Part shown: in pieces, positions 27,269 through 36,184 of the stretch
Layout of the letters: every line of letters starts with the position of its first letter
How positions within the stretch are numbered: position 1 is the first letter of the stretch
Assembly: GCF_019669925.1 (NCBI RefSeq)
Contig: NZ_AP019779.1
Location: 2,149,292-2,213,291 of the forward strand
Source of the DNA: Methanobrevibacter arboriphilus
GTDB lineage: Archaea; Methanobacteriota; Methanobacteria; Methanobacteriales; Methanobacteriaceae
DNA length: 64,000 nucleotides
Reading direction: 5' to 3'
Notes under the pieces: model-generated
What the model saw: the letters and a program-made list of their open reading frames with translations, nothing else
Databases searched by the model: none
What the model was told of the DNA's origin: nothing
Translations under genes and position numbers: made by a program

Positions 27269-28609
27269 TCCTATGTAAAACGAATCTTAAAAGATTTAAA
27301 AGCTAAAAATCATGATCAAGTGGAATTTATTGATGCAGCAACTGAAATTTTAGAATCTATAGTTCCTGTTCTTGATGAACATCCTGAATATGAGGAAAAT
27401 AATGTTCTTGAGAGATTAGTTGAACCTGAAAGAGTAGTAATGTTTAGAGTTCCTTGGGTTGATGATAATGGAGAGATACAAGTAAACAGAGGCTTCAGAG
27501 TCCAATTTAATAGTGCAGTAGGTCCATATAAAGGTGGACTTCGTTTCCATCCTACTGTAAACTTGTCTATTCTTAAATTTCTAGGTTTTGAGCAAATTTT
27601 TAAAAATAGTCTCACAGGTATGTCAATTGGTGGAGCTAAAGGAGGAAGTGACTTTAATCCAAAGGGAAAGTCTGATGGAGAAGTTATGAGGTTCTGTCAG
27701 AATTTCATGAGTGAACTTTTTAGATTTATAGGTCCAGATACTGATATTCCAGCAGGAGATATGGGTGTTAGTGGAAGAGAGGTAGCTTATTTGTTTGGTC
27801 AATATAAAAAGTTATCTACTGTCCATGTAGCTGTATTAACTGGTGCACCAATGGAATTTGGAGGTTCTCTTGTACGGAAAGAAGCTACTGGTTATGGTCT
27901 TATTTACATCGTTGATGAAGCTTTAAGAGTTAGAAATGATTCTTTTAAAGATAAAAAAGTTGTTATTTCTGGTTCTGGGAATGTAGCTATTTATGCTGCA
28001 GAAAAAGCTGTAATGATGGGGGCAAAAGTAATAGCTATGTGTGATTCTTCTGGTTACATTCATGACGAAAATGGTTTATATATCCCTTTTATAAAAGAGA
28101 TTAAAGAAGTTAATCGAGGCAGAATATCGGATTATCTAAATTATTTCAAAAAGGAAGATTTAACTGCTGAATACATTGAAAACAGTGTTATATGGAATGT
28201 TAAGTGCGACATAGCTTTGCCTTGTGCAACTCAAAATGAATTAAGTGAAGAATCGGCAAGGATTATAGTTTCCAACGGAACAAATTATGTAGCTGAAGGG
28301 GCAAATATGCCTTCAACATTGAAAGCTATAAAAGTATTTTTAAATAGTAATCTTGTTTATCTCCCAGGCAAAGCTGCAAATGCTGGTGGAGTTGCAACAA
28401 GTGCTTTAGAGATGGCTCAACGTAGTTCACGCTTATCTTGGACATTTGAAGAGGTTGACTCTAAACTAAAAAAGATAATGGTTAATATATATAAAAATAT
28501 AGATGAAGCTTCTAAAAAATATGGTGCTGAAGGTAATTATGTAGTTGGTGCTAATATTGTAGGATTTATAAAAGTAGCTAATGCGATGCTTGCTCAAGGT
28601 GTGGTTTAA
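27266..28609 (+). CDS. gdhA: NADP-specific glutamate dehydrogenase, bacterial hexameric type, probable ATT start
   Basis: GdhA joins ammonium and 2-oxoglutarate into glutamate with NADPH. From ATT 27266 the protein is 447 residues, exactly the length of E. coli GdhA. The N-terminal 18 residues before GTG 27320 (SYVKRILKDLKAKNHDQ) align with the E. coli N-terminus. Key residues: substrate lysines in GPYKGGLRFHP and GGAKGGSDF, catalytic Asp in PAGDMGVSGRE, Rossmann GSGNVAIYAAE. High similarity to bacterial enzymes over its full length suggests horizontal acquisition by the lineage. It is monocistronic, with a U-rich 3' region beginning about 30 bases after the stop. Confidence 0.95.
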   Translation: MSYVKRILKDLKAKNHDQVEFIDAATEILESIVPVLDEHPEYEENNVLERLVEPERVVMFRVPWVDDNGEIQVNRGFRVQFNSAVGPYKGGLRFHPTVNLSILKFLGFEQIFKNSLTGMSIGGAKGGSDFNPKGKSDGEVMRFCQNFMSELFRFIGPDTDIPAGDMGVSGREVAYLFGQYKKLSTVHVAVLTGAPMEFGGSLVRKEATGYGLIYIVDEALRVRNDSFKDKKVVISGSGNVAIYAAEKAVMMGAKVIAMCDSSGYIHDENGLYIPFIKEIKEVNRGRISDYLNYFKKEDLTAEYIENSVIWNVKCDIALPCATQNELSEESARIIVSNGTNYVAEGANMPSTLKAIKVFLNSNLVYLPGKAANAGGVATSALEMAQRSSRLSWTFEEVDSKLKKIMVNIYKNIDEASKKYGAEGNYVVGANIVGFIKVANAMLAQGVV

Positions 28610-28637
28610 TCTTTTGAGTTTATAATGTTTTAAAAAG

Positions 28638-28668
28638 GTTTATTTATTTTTCTATTTTTTTCTCTTTG
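28638..28668 (+). terminator. T-rich putative terminator of gdhA
   Basis: A tract of mostly T (tttatttatttttctattttttt) starts about 30 bases after the gdhA stop. It is followed by the perfect palindrome agataaatttatct (28684-28697). Archaeal transcription usually ends in such T-rich tracts. Confidence 0.4.
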
Positions 28669-29421
28669 TCTTTAGTGGGAGGGAGATAAATTTATCTTTC
28701 TCATGAAATTTTGTTAGTATTTCTAGTTATTGATAATTATTGAAGAAACAATTTATTAAATAATAGTTTGTATATTAATAATTACTTCATGATAGCTATT
28801 TTCAATATTTTTATTAGTCATTAGTTTTAGAATTTCTTCCTTCAATATTATTACATATAAAGACATAAATTTGATCTATATTGTTCCTCAGTAAAAATAT
28901 TTTATTAGAAACTATTTTTAATTAGGTAGCTATTGTTCTTTTATTGGATATTTATCAATTTTATATAGCTAAGAAAAAGATGAAACAAAACTTATTTTAT
29001 TAATGTTAAGGATATAGCTAAAAACATTGAAAAACAATTAAACAATTAAGATTTTTTATTTCTTAAAGGTTTTAATGAATAGAATTTTAAAACGAAACAT
29101 TAGTATATATTTAGAAAGAAATAATGTATAAAAAAATAGTATAAAAAGAAATAGTATGAAATTAAGAAAATATTAGTTAAATACTCCTAATTAAAAGAAT
29201 TAGAGAATAATTATGTTATAGTGGTACTGATTTTGGTAATTTGGTTATGCTTTTATGAAACAAGTTGGAATTCGAATAATAGCTGTTATTTTAGTAGTGA
29301 TAAGTATATTCAAAGTTAGTTTTAGAAGAAACATGATTTAAAACACATATTTTAAAATTATGTATTTTTATGAGGACTTATGATTTTTTATTCTTTCCAT
29401 TATTTTTTTTAATTAATATTT

Positions 29422-29505
29422 TTTGAAAAATCTCTTAGAAATTTATTATTATTTATAAATTTTAATATTATCCTATAATCTATTATTTATAATAATATTT
29501 GATTA
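29422..29505 (+). repeat. Direct repeat copy 1 flanking the adhesin gene
   Basis: The sequence beginning ttttgaaaaatctcttagaa and ending aatatttgattatt is about 80% identical by eye to 31703-31791, in the same orientation. The two copies bracket the minus-strand adhesin gene. Confidence 0.7.
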
Positions 29506-29540
29506 TTTTTGTAAAATTATGAATTTAAAAATAATGTAAT

Positions 29541-29576
29541 TTATAATAAAAAGATTAAGATAATCTTTTATTATAA
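29541..29576 (-). terminator. Hairpin at the 3' end of the minus-strand adhesin gene
   Basis: ttataataaaaagatta (29541-29557) and taatcttttattataa (29561-29576) pair almost completely with a 3-base loop and one bulge. The right arm overlaps the stop codon of the adhesin gene (29571-29573). The structure could stabilise the mRNA end or aid termination. Confidence 0.55.
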
Positions 29577-31427
29577 CTTATTTTTTGTATTATTTTTGAT
29601 GTAATTATTTTGATATTTAGTTTTTTTAGTAGTTGCTAATCCGATTTTATTATATGTAACTTTGTTTTTAATTAGTGATGTGTGTGTTCCTTTGTTAAAA
29701 ATGCCATAGTAGTTTTTAAAAACTGTGTTGCTGTTTATATAGGAGTATTGGGGATTTTTGTATATTAATATACCATAACCAGTATTGTAAGATAATTTAT
29801 TGTATTTTATGTTAGATTTATATCCATTATTGAAGATTCCGTATTTAAATTTAGTAACATTGTTTTTATAAATTATATTGTACTTGGAATTCTTTTTTAT
29901 ATAAATTCCATAATATTTTTTAATTCCACTAATTTTATTTTGAGTAATATTAGTTTTATGACTGCCTATATATATTCCTACTTTTTTAATATTTTTTAAA
30001 GAATTTCTTTCAATTTTAGAATAGTCACCTTTATTATAAATTCCATAATCACAATTAGAAATATTATTTTTCCATATAAATACTTTATTACCTAAATTAT
30101 AGATACCATATTTACATTTGAAAATTTTGTTATTATTAATGTTTGGAATTAATTTTTTATTATAAATTCCATAATCACAATTAGAAATATTGTTACTAGA
30201 AAGGGAAGTACTACGACTACCTCCTGAATTGTAAATACCATATTTACAATCATTAATATTATTACCTCCAATCATACAATACTTTTTAGTGGAGTTAATA
30301 AATATTCCATACTCACTTTTGGATATGTTATTGTTTTGAACGTTTAATATAGATTCTGGACTAAAATAAATAGTTCCATATTTAGCACTATTTTGATAAA
30401 ATACAGAATATAAAAGGGATAATTTTCCTCCATTAATTCCTATAGCTCCACCTTTTCCACCCTTCCATGGATTTCCAGTAGCAGAATTATTAGTAAATTT
30501 ACATTTATTTATTTCTACATTGCCATTAAAACTTGAAATAGCTCCTCCAGTTTGGTCAACATAATTATTAGTGAAATTACATCCATAAATTTTTAAAATT
30601 CCAAATTCAACAGATATTGCACCACCAACTGCTAAAATAGGAGCATAATTGTTTATAAAATTAGAATTAGATATATTAACTCTGGCAATTTCTTTATTAA
30701 AATAATCATGGTCTAAATAAATTGCAGCTCCACCGAAAATTGCAGTATTATTTGTAAAATTACACATTTTTACAGTGACTGATGATCCAGGTCCTGCAAA
30801 AATTCCTGCACCTTTTTCAGCTGCATTATTTATAAAATTTGAATTAATCACTTTTAAAACACTATTTGAACCTTTTACAACGATACTGCCCTCAGATCCC
30901 CACCAATCGGTAAGTATACTCCCTTCTGCATATCCATTTGATTTAAAATTGCATTTGTCTATATTAACTATGCTATTATTAATGAATAATGCAGTTGTTC
31001 CATTAGTGAAAGTTATTCCATAGAAATTAACTGTAATGTTTGGGCTAATTTTGAAAAACCAATTATCTTTATCACCATTAATTATAGTATCCCCATATTG
31101 GCTATTTTTATAGTAATAACGTGCACCATAAATATCAACACTTTTATTTATAATAATCTTGTTATTTTTATTGCCATTATAGGTTCCATCTTTAACAATA
31201 ATCTTATTAAGACCATTTATTGTATTAGTTTTATTTATAGCTTTTCCAATACTTGCATAAGGATTATCTGAGTCACCACTTCCACTATTATCATTCCCAG
31301 TAGTACCATTCACATAATAATCAGTTGCACTAACTCCAACTATAGCTATTGAAAAAAGAAATAAAAGAGCTATTAAACCTAATATTGTCGATAAAAGGCT
31401 TCTCTTTTTAATTTTAAAAAATATCAT
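29571..31427 (-). CDS. Adhesin-like protein with right-handed beta-helix
   Basis: The 618-residue secreted protein has a signal peptide (about 1-34, hydrophobic core LGLIALLFLFSIAIVG). Next comes a DUF1565-like start of a beta-helix (YYVNGTTGNDNSGSGDSDNP), then polymorphic-membrane-protein style repeats with FTNN...GGAI (about 170-330). Finally there is a chain of NosD-like turns with KYGIYN / DYGIYN (about 370-600). It has no C-terminal Ig domains or membrane anchor, so attachment to the wall is unexplained. Methanobrevibacter species carry many such adhesin-like proteins, thought to bind host or partner cells. GAGGAGGT lies 6 nt before the ATG. Confidence 0.88.
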   Translation of the reverse strand: MIFFKIKKRSLLSTILGLIALLFLFSIAIVGVSATDYYVNGTTGNDNSGSGDSDNPYASIGKAINKTNTINGLNKIIVKDGTYNGNKNNKIIINKSVDIYGARYYYKNSQYGDTIINGDKDNWFFKISPNITVNFYGITFTNGTTALFINNSIVNIDKCNFKSNGYAEGSILTDWWGSEGSIVVKGSNSVLKVINSNFINNAAEKGAGIFAGPGSSVTVKMCNFTNNTAIFGGAAIYLDHDYFNKEIARVNISNSNFINNYAPILAVGGAISVEFGILKIYGCNFTNNYVDQTGGAISSFNGNVEINKCKFTNNSATGNPWKGGKGGAIGINGGKLSLLYSVFYQNSAKYGTIYFSPESILNVQNNNISKSEYGIFINSTKKYCMIGGNNINDCKYGIYNSGGSRSTSLSSNNISNCDYGIYNKKLIPNINNNKIFKCKYGIYNLGNKVFIWKNNISNCDYGIYNKGDYSKIERNSLKNIKKVGIYIGSHKTNITQNKISGIKKYYGIYIKKNSKYNIIYKNNVTKFKYGIFNNGYKSNIKYNKLSYNTGYGILIYKNPQYSYINSNTVFKNYYGIFNKGTHTSLIKNKVTYNKIGLATTKKTKYQNNYIKNNTKNKL

Positions 31428-31702
31428 TTTATACCTCCTCTTAAAATATTTTTAAACAAATTGAGAAATTTGTTTAATTATTAATATTAATTATATTATT
31501 AATATATATTATAATATTACTTATTTATTATATATTATATATAATTTCTTATTTTTTAGCTAAAACTTTTATATTATATATTAGTAATATTTTAAAGGGT
31601 TTATAAGATAATTTTTTTATATTTAAAGATTTAAGCACTTATATAAAGAGATATATGATTTGATCAAATATAAGAAATTTTTATTTGGTTGTACTTTTTT
31701 GT

Positions 31703-31791
31703 TTTTGAAAAATCTCTTAGAAAGTTTTATTATTTATAAATTTTTAATATTACATTATATTTTATTATTTGTAAAGAATATTTGATTATTT
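31703..31791 (+). repeat. Direct repeat copy 2, upstream of the second adhesin gene
   Basis: Copy of the element at 29422-29505: tttttgaaaaatctcttaga ... gaatatttgattattt. It lies about 80 bases upstream of the plus-strand adhesin start, so it may be part of that gene's promoter or leader region. Confidence 0.7.
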
Positions 31792-31830
31792 ATAAAGTGA
31801 AATTTATTAATGATTTTTTGTTATGGATAG

Positions 31831-31868
31831 TTTATTATAAGAGGTTAATAATTTATTATAAGAGGTTA
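31831..31868 (+). repeat. Duplicated 17-bp element carrying the Shine-Dalgarno
   Basis: tttattataagaggtta occurs at 31831-31847 and 31852-31868. Only the second GAGGT is 7 nt before an ATG (31873); the first has no start codon at the right spacing. Confidence 0.85.
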
Positions 31869-31872
31869 GATT

Positions 31873-32046
31873 ATGAAGAATAAAATAATTGTTATTACTA
31901 TTATATTCTTGATTATTGTAATTAGTTTCACTGGATCTGCTTTTTCAAAAGAAATTGTTATAAATGAAACAAATTATCATGATTATTTTGATGATGAAGG
32001 ACGTATACAAGATTTGACTGATGGCATAAGGAAAACGATACTTTAA
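31873..32046 (+). pseudogene. 5' part of a frameshifted adhesin-like gene (signal peptide)
   Basis: The ATG at 31873 is preceded by GAGG at 7 nt and encodes a signal peptide (MKNKIIVITIIFLIIVISFT, then cleavage near SAFSKE). The mature start contains DDEGRIQDLTDGI. The frame ends at TAA 32044-32046. One missing base after 32027 (for example ATT changed to AT in the Gly-Ile codons) accounts for the loss of frame: the next frame gives DGIKENDTLKL-like sequence, the expected continuation of adhesin N-termini. This piece and the ORF that follows are therefore one gene. Confidence 0.7.
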
Positions 32047-33698
32047 AATTGTCTAACCTAGATAAAAAAACTATTATCCTAGATAAAAAATTAGTCATTG
32101 ATAGAGAAAATAGTAAATCGATTTTTTCAAATGGTTATATTAAACTTATACAGGGTTCTGATGGTTCTGTAATTAAAAATCTTAATATTAATGGTGTTTA
32201 TGATCCTTTTAAAAACTCACCCCAATCTGTATTGATTATTGAAAATTCTGAAAATAACATAATTCAGAAAATATTTTTTAATATAACTAGTAGCTTAGGG
32301 ACTATTAGTAGTGTAAATTGTATTAATATTAAGGGGTATAGTGAAAATAACAAAATTTTAGATAATTTGATTTATTTTAATAGCTTGTCTGAAAGTCTTT
32401 ATTCTTATGGAATATCATTAAGTTCTAATTACATTAAAAATACTTTAATTTCTGGAAATACGATTAATATGAGGTGTAAAAATTATGTTGCAGGTATTTC
32501 ATCATCAGCTGAAAATACAACTATTGAGAAAAATAACATATCTTTATATTCTAATTTAATGTATGGAATTTACATAGAGGGATCTAGTGCAATATATACA
32601 AAGATTTTAAACAATAATATTGTAGCTAATGGTGAAATATTCTACTTAATAGAATCTTGGATGGGATCTAATACAACAATATCTAATAATGTTTTAACTG
32701 GTATTGGTAAAGGTGGGTTTGCTTATGCCGCGAAATTTTCTAAATATGATATAATTACGAGTAATATCATTACAGTTAAGGGAAGTGATGTTAGTAACAT
32801 TGATTTTTCTAATAATGACGAAATAAAGGGGCATGGTGGTATTTATTATGCTGGTAACTCAGGATATGCAACTATTACTAATAATAAAATAATATCTTAC
32901 TACAAAAAAGGAGGGGATTATGCTATAAAGTCAATATCAAGTTTAGATGGTGCAACATACACTATTATTGATAATTATTTATATTCTAATAATGGATTAA
33001 AAATTGGAAATAGCGCTTTATCAATGGACAAATTAGGAAATTATTTAAATAATGGTCCTCAAAGTGTTATAATATCTATTAATGATTTTAAAGGTTTTTA
33101 TGGTAAATTTACTAAATTAACTGCTATTTTGAAGGATTCTCAGGGTAAAGCTATTTCTGGTAAGATTATTAAGTTTTATGTTAATAATAAATTTATTGGT
33201 CAAGCTATTACTAATGTTGCTGGTCTAGCTGCTTTTAATTATAAAGTTATGGGTGCTGGTAGTTTAACTGTTGGTGCAACTTTTGAAGGAGATAATTCTT
33301 ATGTTAATTCAAGTAAGATTAGTAAATTGGCTGTTCCAAATTATAGTGTTCTAAAAATTAAGAATATTAAATCTGTTAAAAAAAGGATAGTTACTTTTAA
33401 AACTAATTTAGCTAATCTTGGACCAAGTAAATCTAGTTTCAAAGTAACATATAAATTATCTAAGGGTTTTACTTATAAAAAACCTAAAGTTTCTGTAGGT
33501 AGTGTTAAATTTAATAAGAAGACTCGTATTTTAACTTGGATTGTTAAGAACTTAAAGGTTCATAAAACTAAGTCTGCAACATTGACTATGAAATTAAAAG
33601 CTAAAAAAGGTAAATATACTTTAAAACCTATTGTTAAAAGTAATAATTCTTTAAAAGTGTCTTCAAATAATTTTTTAAAGAGCTTTAGTGTAAAATAA
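32022..33698 (+). CDS. Adhesin-like protein, main part of a frameshifted gene
   Basis: The open frame (first non-ATG start TTG at 32049) encodes about 550 residues. A right-handed beta-helix of short strands with NNI..N turns covers about 1-345. An Ig-like Big_1 domain follows with KLTAILKDSQGKAISGKIIKF (about 365-425), then a CARDB/DUF11-like C-terminal domain (VTFKTNLANLGPSKSSFKVT, about 440-549). Without the signal peptide encoded in the other frame (31873-32046) it could not be exported, so expression depends on the frameshift being a sequence error, a reversible switch or a true loss. Domain order matches adhesin-like proteins of Methanobrevibacter. Confidence 0.82.
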   Translation, partial: WHKENDTLKLSNLDKKTIILDKKLVIDRENSKSIFSNGYIKLIQGSDGSVIKNLNINGVYDPFKNSPQSVLIIENSENNIIQKIFFNITSSLGTISSVNCINIKGYSENNKILDNLIYFNSLSESLYSYGISLSSNYIKNTLISGNTINMRCKNYVAGISSSAENTTIEKNNISLYSNLMYGIYIEGSSAIYTKILNNNIVANGEIFYLIESWMGSNTTISNNVLTGIGKGGFAYAAKFSKYDIITSNIITVKGSDVSNIDFSNNDEIKGHGGIYYAGNSGYATITNNKIISYYKKGGDYAIKSISSLDGATYTIIDNYLYSNNGLKIGNSALSMDKLGNYLNNGPQSVIISINDFKGFYGKFTKLTAILKDSQGKAISGKIIKFYVNNKFIGQAITNVAGLAAFNYKVMGAGSLTVGATFEGDNSYVNSSKISKLAVPNYSVLKIKNIKSVKKRIVTFKTNLANLGPSKSSFKVTYKLSKGFTYKKPKVSVGSVKFNKKTRILTWIVKNLKVHKTKSATLTMKLKAKKGKYTLKPIVKSNNSLKVSSNNFLKSFSVK

Positions 33699-33715
33699 AC
33701 AAATAAAATAAAAAA

Positions 33716-33813
33716 CATAAAATAAAAAGCATAAAGTAAACGGCATAAAGTAAAAAGCATAAATTAAAAGGCATAAATTAAAAGGTATAGAATAAAAGGC
33801 ATAAATTAGAAAG
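33716..33813. repeat. 14-bp minisatellite, seven copies
   Basis: Seven head-to-tail 14-bp units (cataaattaaaagg and close variants) fill 98 bases, starting 18 bases after the adhesin stop and ending about 90 bases before the next gene. Two adjacent copies (33758-33785) are identical. Confidence 0.92.
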
Positions 33814-33902
33814 ATGTTTGTTTGAAAGGGATATCAAAGAATCTGTTAGAAAATGGAATAAACAAAAAATTCTTAGTATAATTTAAAAATAGAAGGTTTT
33901 TT

Positions 33903-34736
33903 ATGAAAAGTTTTTTGATAAATGAAATTAAAGGATATGTGGCAGAAAAAGGAAACAATTATTTTGATTTTTTAGATGGAAATGCTTTTAGAGAACCTAT
34001 AATAGGTTTTGCATCTGTAAAAGATCCAATGTTTTATAGCTTTAAAGAGATAATAAAAGAATCTCATTTAACTCCCACTGAAGCTTATGAATTATTTTTT
34101 GATGGAAAAACCATTGATAATGGTACAGTGATCTCTATAGTTCTGCCTTTAAGTTATGAGATCATAGAAAGTAATAAAGAAAGAAAAATGCCTTCTAAAA
34201 AATGGATTTTAATGGGGTGTTTTGCAAAAGATTTCATTTCTGACCTTTCTAACTATATTGCTCATATTTTAAAAGAAAAAGGATATAATGTTGTTGATCC
34301 TTCTAGTCAAGAATTTTTTAAGATTGTCATTGATGATAATGCTTATTCAAATTGGTCTCAAAAACATATTGCTTATACTTGTGGATTAGGAACATTCTGT
34401 TTAAATGGAGGGTTTATCACTGAAAAAGGAAGAGCCGTTCTACTTTTATCATTTGTCACAAATTTAGTAGTTGAACCAGATATAATACCTTATGAAAATC
34501 GTACAGCTAACTGTTTACATTTTCATGATGAAAAATGTGAAGATTGCATTAAAAGATGTCCAGTAAATGCTCTTTCTGAAGATGGTATTGATAAGTTAAA
34601 ATGTTTTGATATGTCTTATGGCAAAAAAGCAAAAAAACATGTGAAATCCCTTGGAATTGAAATAGAAAAGGCTTATGGGTGTGGTCTTTGTTTAGTGGGG
34701 GTTCCATGTGAAAGTGAAAATCCTGTAAAACAATAA
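33903..34736 (+). CDS. QueG-like protein with two [4Fe-4S] clusters
   Basis: The 277-residue protein resembles epoxyqueuosine reductase and related double-cluster ferredoxin proteins. An N-terminal alpha/beta region is followed by a conserved YTCGLGTFCLNGGFITEKG segment (about 158-176). The ferredoxin region has CLHFHDEKCEDCIKRCPVNA (about 201-220) plus C-terminal YGCGLCLVGVPCES (about 258-271), giving enough cysteines for two clusters. True QueG acts on tRNA, but methanogens also hold paralogues of unknown substrate, so only the family is claimed. The start has agaaggtttttt upstream. It is convergent with the VWA gene. Confidence 0.72.
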   Translation: MKSFLINEIKGYVAEKGNNYFDFLDGNAFREPIIGFASVKDPMFYSFKEIIKESHLTPTEAYELFFDGKTIDNGTVISIVLPLSYEIIESNKERKMPSKKWILMGCFAKDFISDLSNYIAHILKEKGYNVVDPSSQEFFKIVIDDNAYSNWSQKHIAYTCGLGTFCLNGGFITEKGRAVLLLSFVTNLVVEPDIIPYENRTANCLHFHDEKCEDCIKRCPVNALSEDGIDKLKCFDMSYGKKAKKHVKSLGIEIEKAYGCGLCLVGVPCESENPVKQ

Positions 34737-34913
34737 TAAGATCATAAGCTAACAATTAGGAGCTATTCTTAGAGAATATAGTTTTCGATAAAATTGAATA
34801 ATGATTATAGGAAATAATAGAATAAAATGATTATATATGGGTATAATAGAATAATTATTAGAAATTTATTTATTTTGAAATTTAATAAATAATTTATTAA
34901 ATAGAATGATCTA

Positions 34914-36062
34914 TTAGATTTCAGTAATTAGTTCTGCTAGTTGTTCTAAGTTTCTTACTTCAAATAGCTCAGCACCAACGTCTTCATAGTATGAAACACA
35001 GCTGTCTGCAACATTCCATTTCTTTTTTTCTTCAGGGTTTAATATTAAAACTCTTTTTGATTTTTTAACCATATTTTCGATTATTTCCGCACTTTTTGGA
35101 ATTTTTCCTTCTTTAGGACCTTTCCAATCCCTACAATCAGTTAAAATAAGAACATATGACTTACTATTCAGATTAGCTTTTTTTTCAAATTCAGTAAAAG
35201 CTGTAAACATATTGGATTTACCTTGAATCATGGAGTTTTCATGTCTTATTCTCATAACTTTTATAAATGCATCTTTCAAATCATTTTCAAATAATGCAGG
35301 AGTTATTTCAACAGTTTTATTGTCAAATTCATATGCTTCAGCTTTAGTAAATGAGTTTTTGGCAGTATAAACCATACAGAAAAACCACATGCTTATCCAA
35401 TCACAGGATACACTTATATCACTTAAAAAATAGTGGTTATGTTTTTTGATCTTTGGTTTACTTTTCATGAGCTCTAATAAAGTTCCGCCGTGTTTCATGT
35501 TTTTCCTAATACTTCTTCTTATATCGGGTTTTTGCTTTTTAGCAATTTTATTTTGTCTAGATCTTTTAGTAGCAATTTTTTCACCTAATTTTTGACAAAG
35601 ATCAACTAGGTCTACTTGAAGCATATTTAGGGTTGTTATGTCATTTTTTAAAAGTTCAGAATTTCCTTCTCTATCTCCATTGTTATTTATATCAGCTAGA
35701 CTATTTTGAATGTAATTTATTCTGTAATTTTCTCCATCTTTTCCAGAATCATATCTAGAGACTCTTTTACTGCTTACAGAAACATTGTATGTTTTAAAAG
35801 GGGATTTTTTTCCAGCTGTTGAAAATTCCTTTTTTTCTGTATCTTCATTTTCTTCTTCAATAAAGAATTTTTCATAAACTATATCAAATTTTTTTCTGTA
35901 TCTTTGATCTTTTAAATAAATAGCTGCTAATGCTTCTTGCAAGTTTCCATTGTTCTTATTTATTAATGGAGCAGCTTTACAAGCTAATTCAGTACTTCGA
36001 ATACTAGCAGGAATTTCATTTTCCCTAAGTTTTGCTGAAAATTTAACTATATCTTTTATCAT
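34914..36062 (-). CDS. VWA (CoxE-like) domain protein
   Basis: The 382-residue cytoplasmic protein has an N-terminal helical region (FSAKLRENEIPASIRSTELA), a charged linker (about 80-180) and a C-terminal von Willebrand A domain. The MIDAS motif is DISVSCDW (about 218), with a further metal position in LILTDCRDW. CoxE-like VWA proteins work with MoxR ATPases to insert or mature metal cofactors or assemble complexes. The MoxR gene lies 122 bases upstream on the same strand, supporting an operon and a joint role. The client is not in the neighbourhood, which is otherwise surface-protein genes. Confidence 0.85.
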   Translation of the reverse strand: MIKDIVKFSAKLRENEIPASIRSTELACKAAPLINKNNGNLQEALAAIYLKDQRYRKKFDIVYEKFFIEEENEDTEKKEFSTAGKKSPFKTYNVSVSSKRVSRYDSGKDGENYRINYIQNSLADINNNGDREGNSELLKNDITTLNMLQVDLVDLCQKLGEKIATKRSRQNKIAKKQKPDIRRSIRKNMKHGGTLLELMKSKPKIKKHNHYFLSDISVSCDWISMWFFCMVYTAKNSFTKAEAYEFDNKTVEITPALFENDLKDAFIKVMRIRHENSMIQGKSNMFTAFTEFEKKANLNSKSYVLILTDCRDWKGPKEGKIPKSAEIIENMVKKSKRVLILNPEEKKKWNVADSCVSYYEDVGAELFEVRNLEQLAELITEI

Positions 36063-36184
36063 AATTTCTATTTTATTATAATGTTTGGTGTCTTAATTTA
36101 TTTCTTATTATTTTATTATATTATCTTATTATCTTATATTATTATTTTATTACATATTTTATTATTTTATACTTTTTATCTTTT

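Larger units (their letters stand above)
28610..29570. other. Long intergenic region with possible gene remnants
   Basis: No intact gene is supported in 961 bases. A 25-codon open segment ending at a TAA near 29049 (protein EKDETKTYFINVKDIAKNIE...) resembles the degraded C-terminal end of a gene. At 29255-29341 an ATG-initiated 28-residue frame encodes one hydrophobic helix (MKQVGIRIIAVILVVISIFK) but lacks a ribosome binding site. The right end holds a direct repeat shared with 31703-31791 and a strong hairpin. Confidence 0.4.
31428..31872. other. Divergent promoter region between two adhesin genes
   Basis: This AT-rich spacer serves both adhesin genes. It contains the second copy of the direct repeat (31703-31791) and a 17-bp duplication carrying the ribosome binding site (31831-31868). 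tatattatatataa around 31530-31545 is a TATA-like stretch for the minus-strand gene. Confidence 0.5.

Noticed and set aside
28682-28700. Palindrome agataaatttatct as a regulator site
   Set aside because: It is 75 bases downstream of gdhA with no gene to control; more likely part of the transcript end.
29255-29341. 28-residue hydrophobic peptide gene
   Set aside because: No ribosome binding site or conservation evidence; noted only within the intergenic entry.
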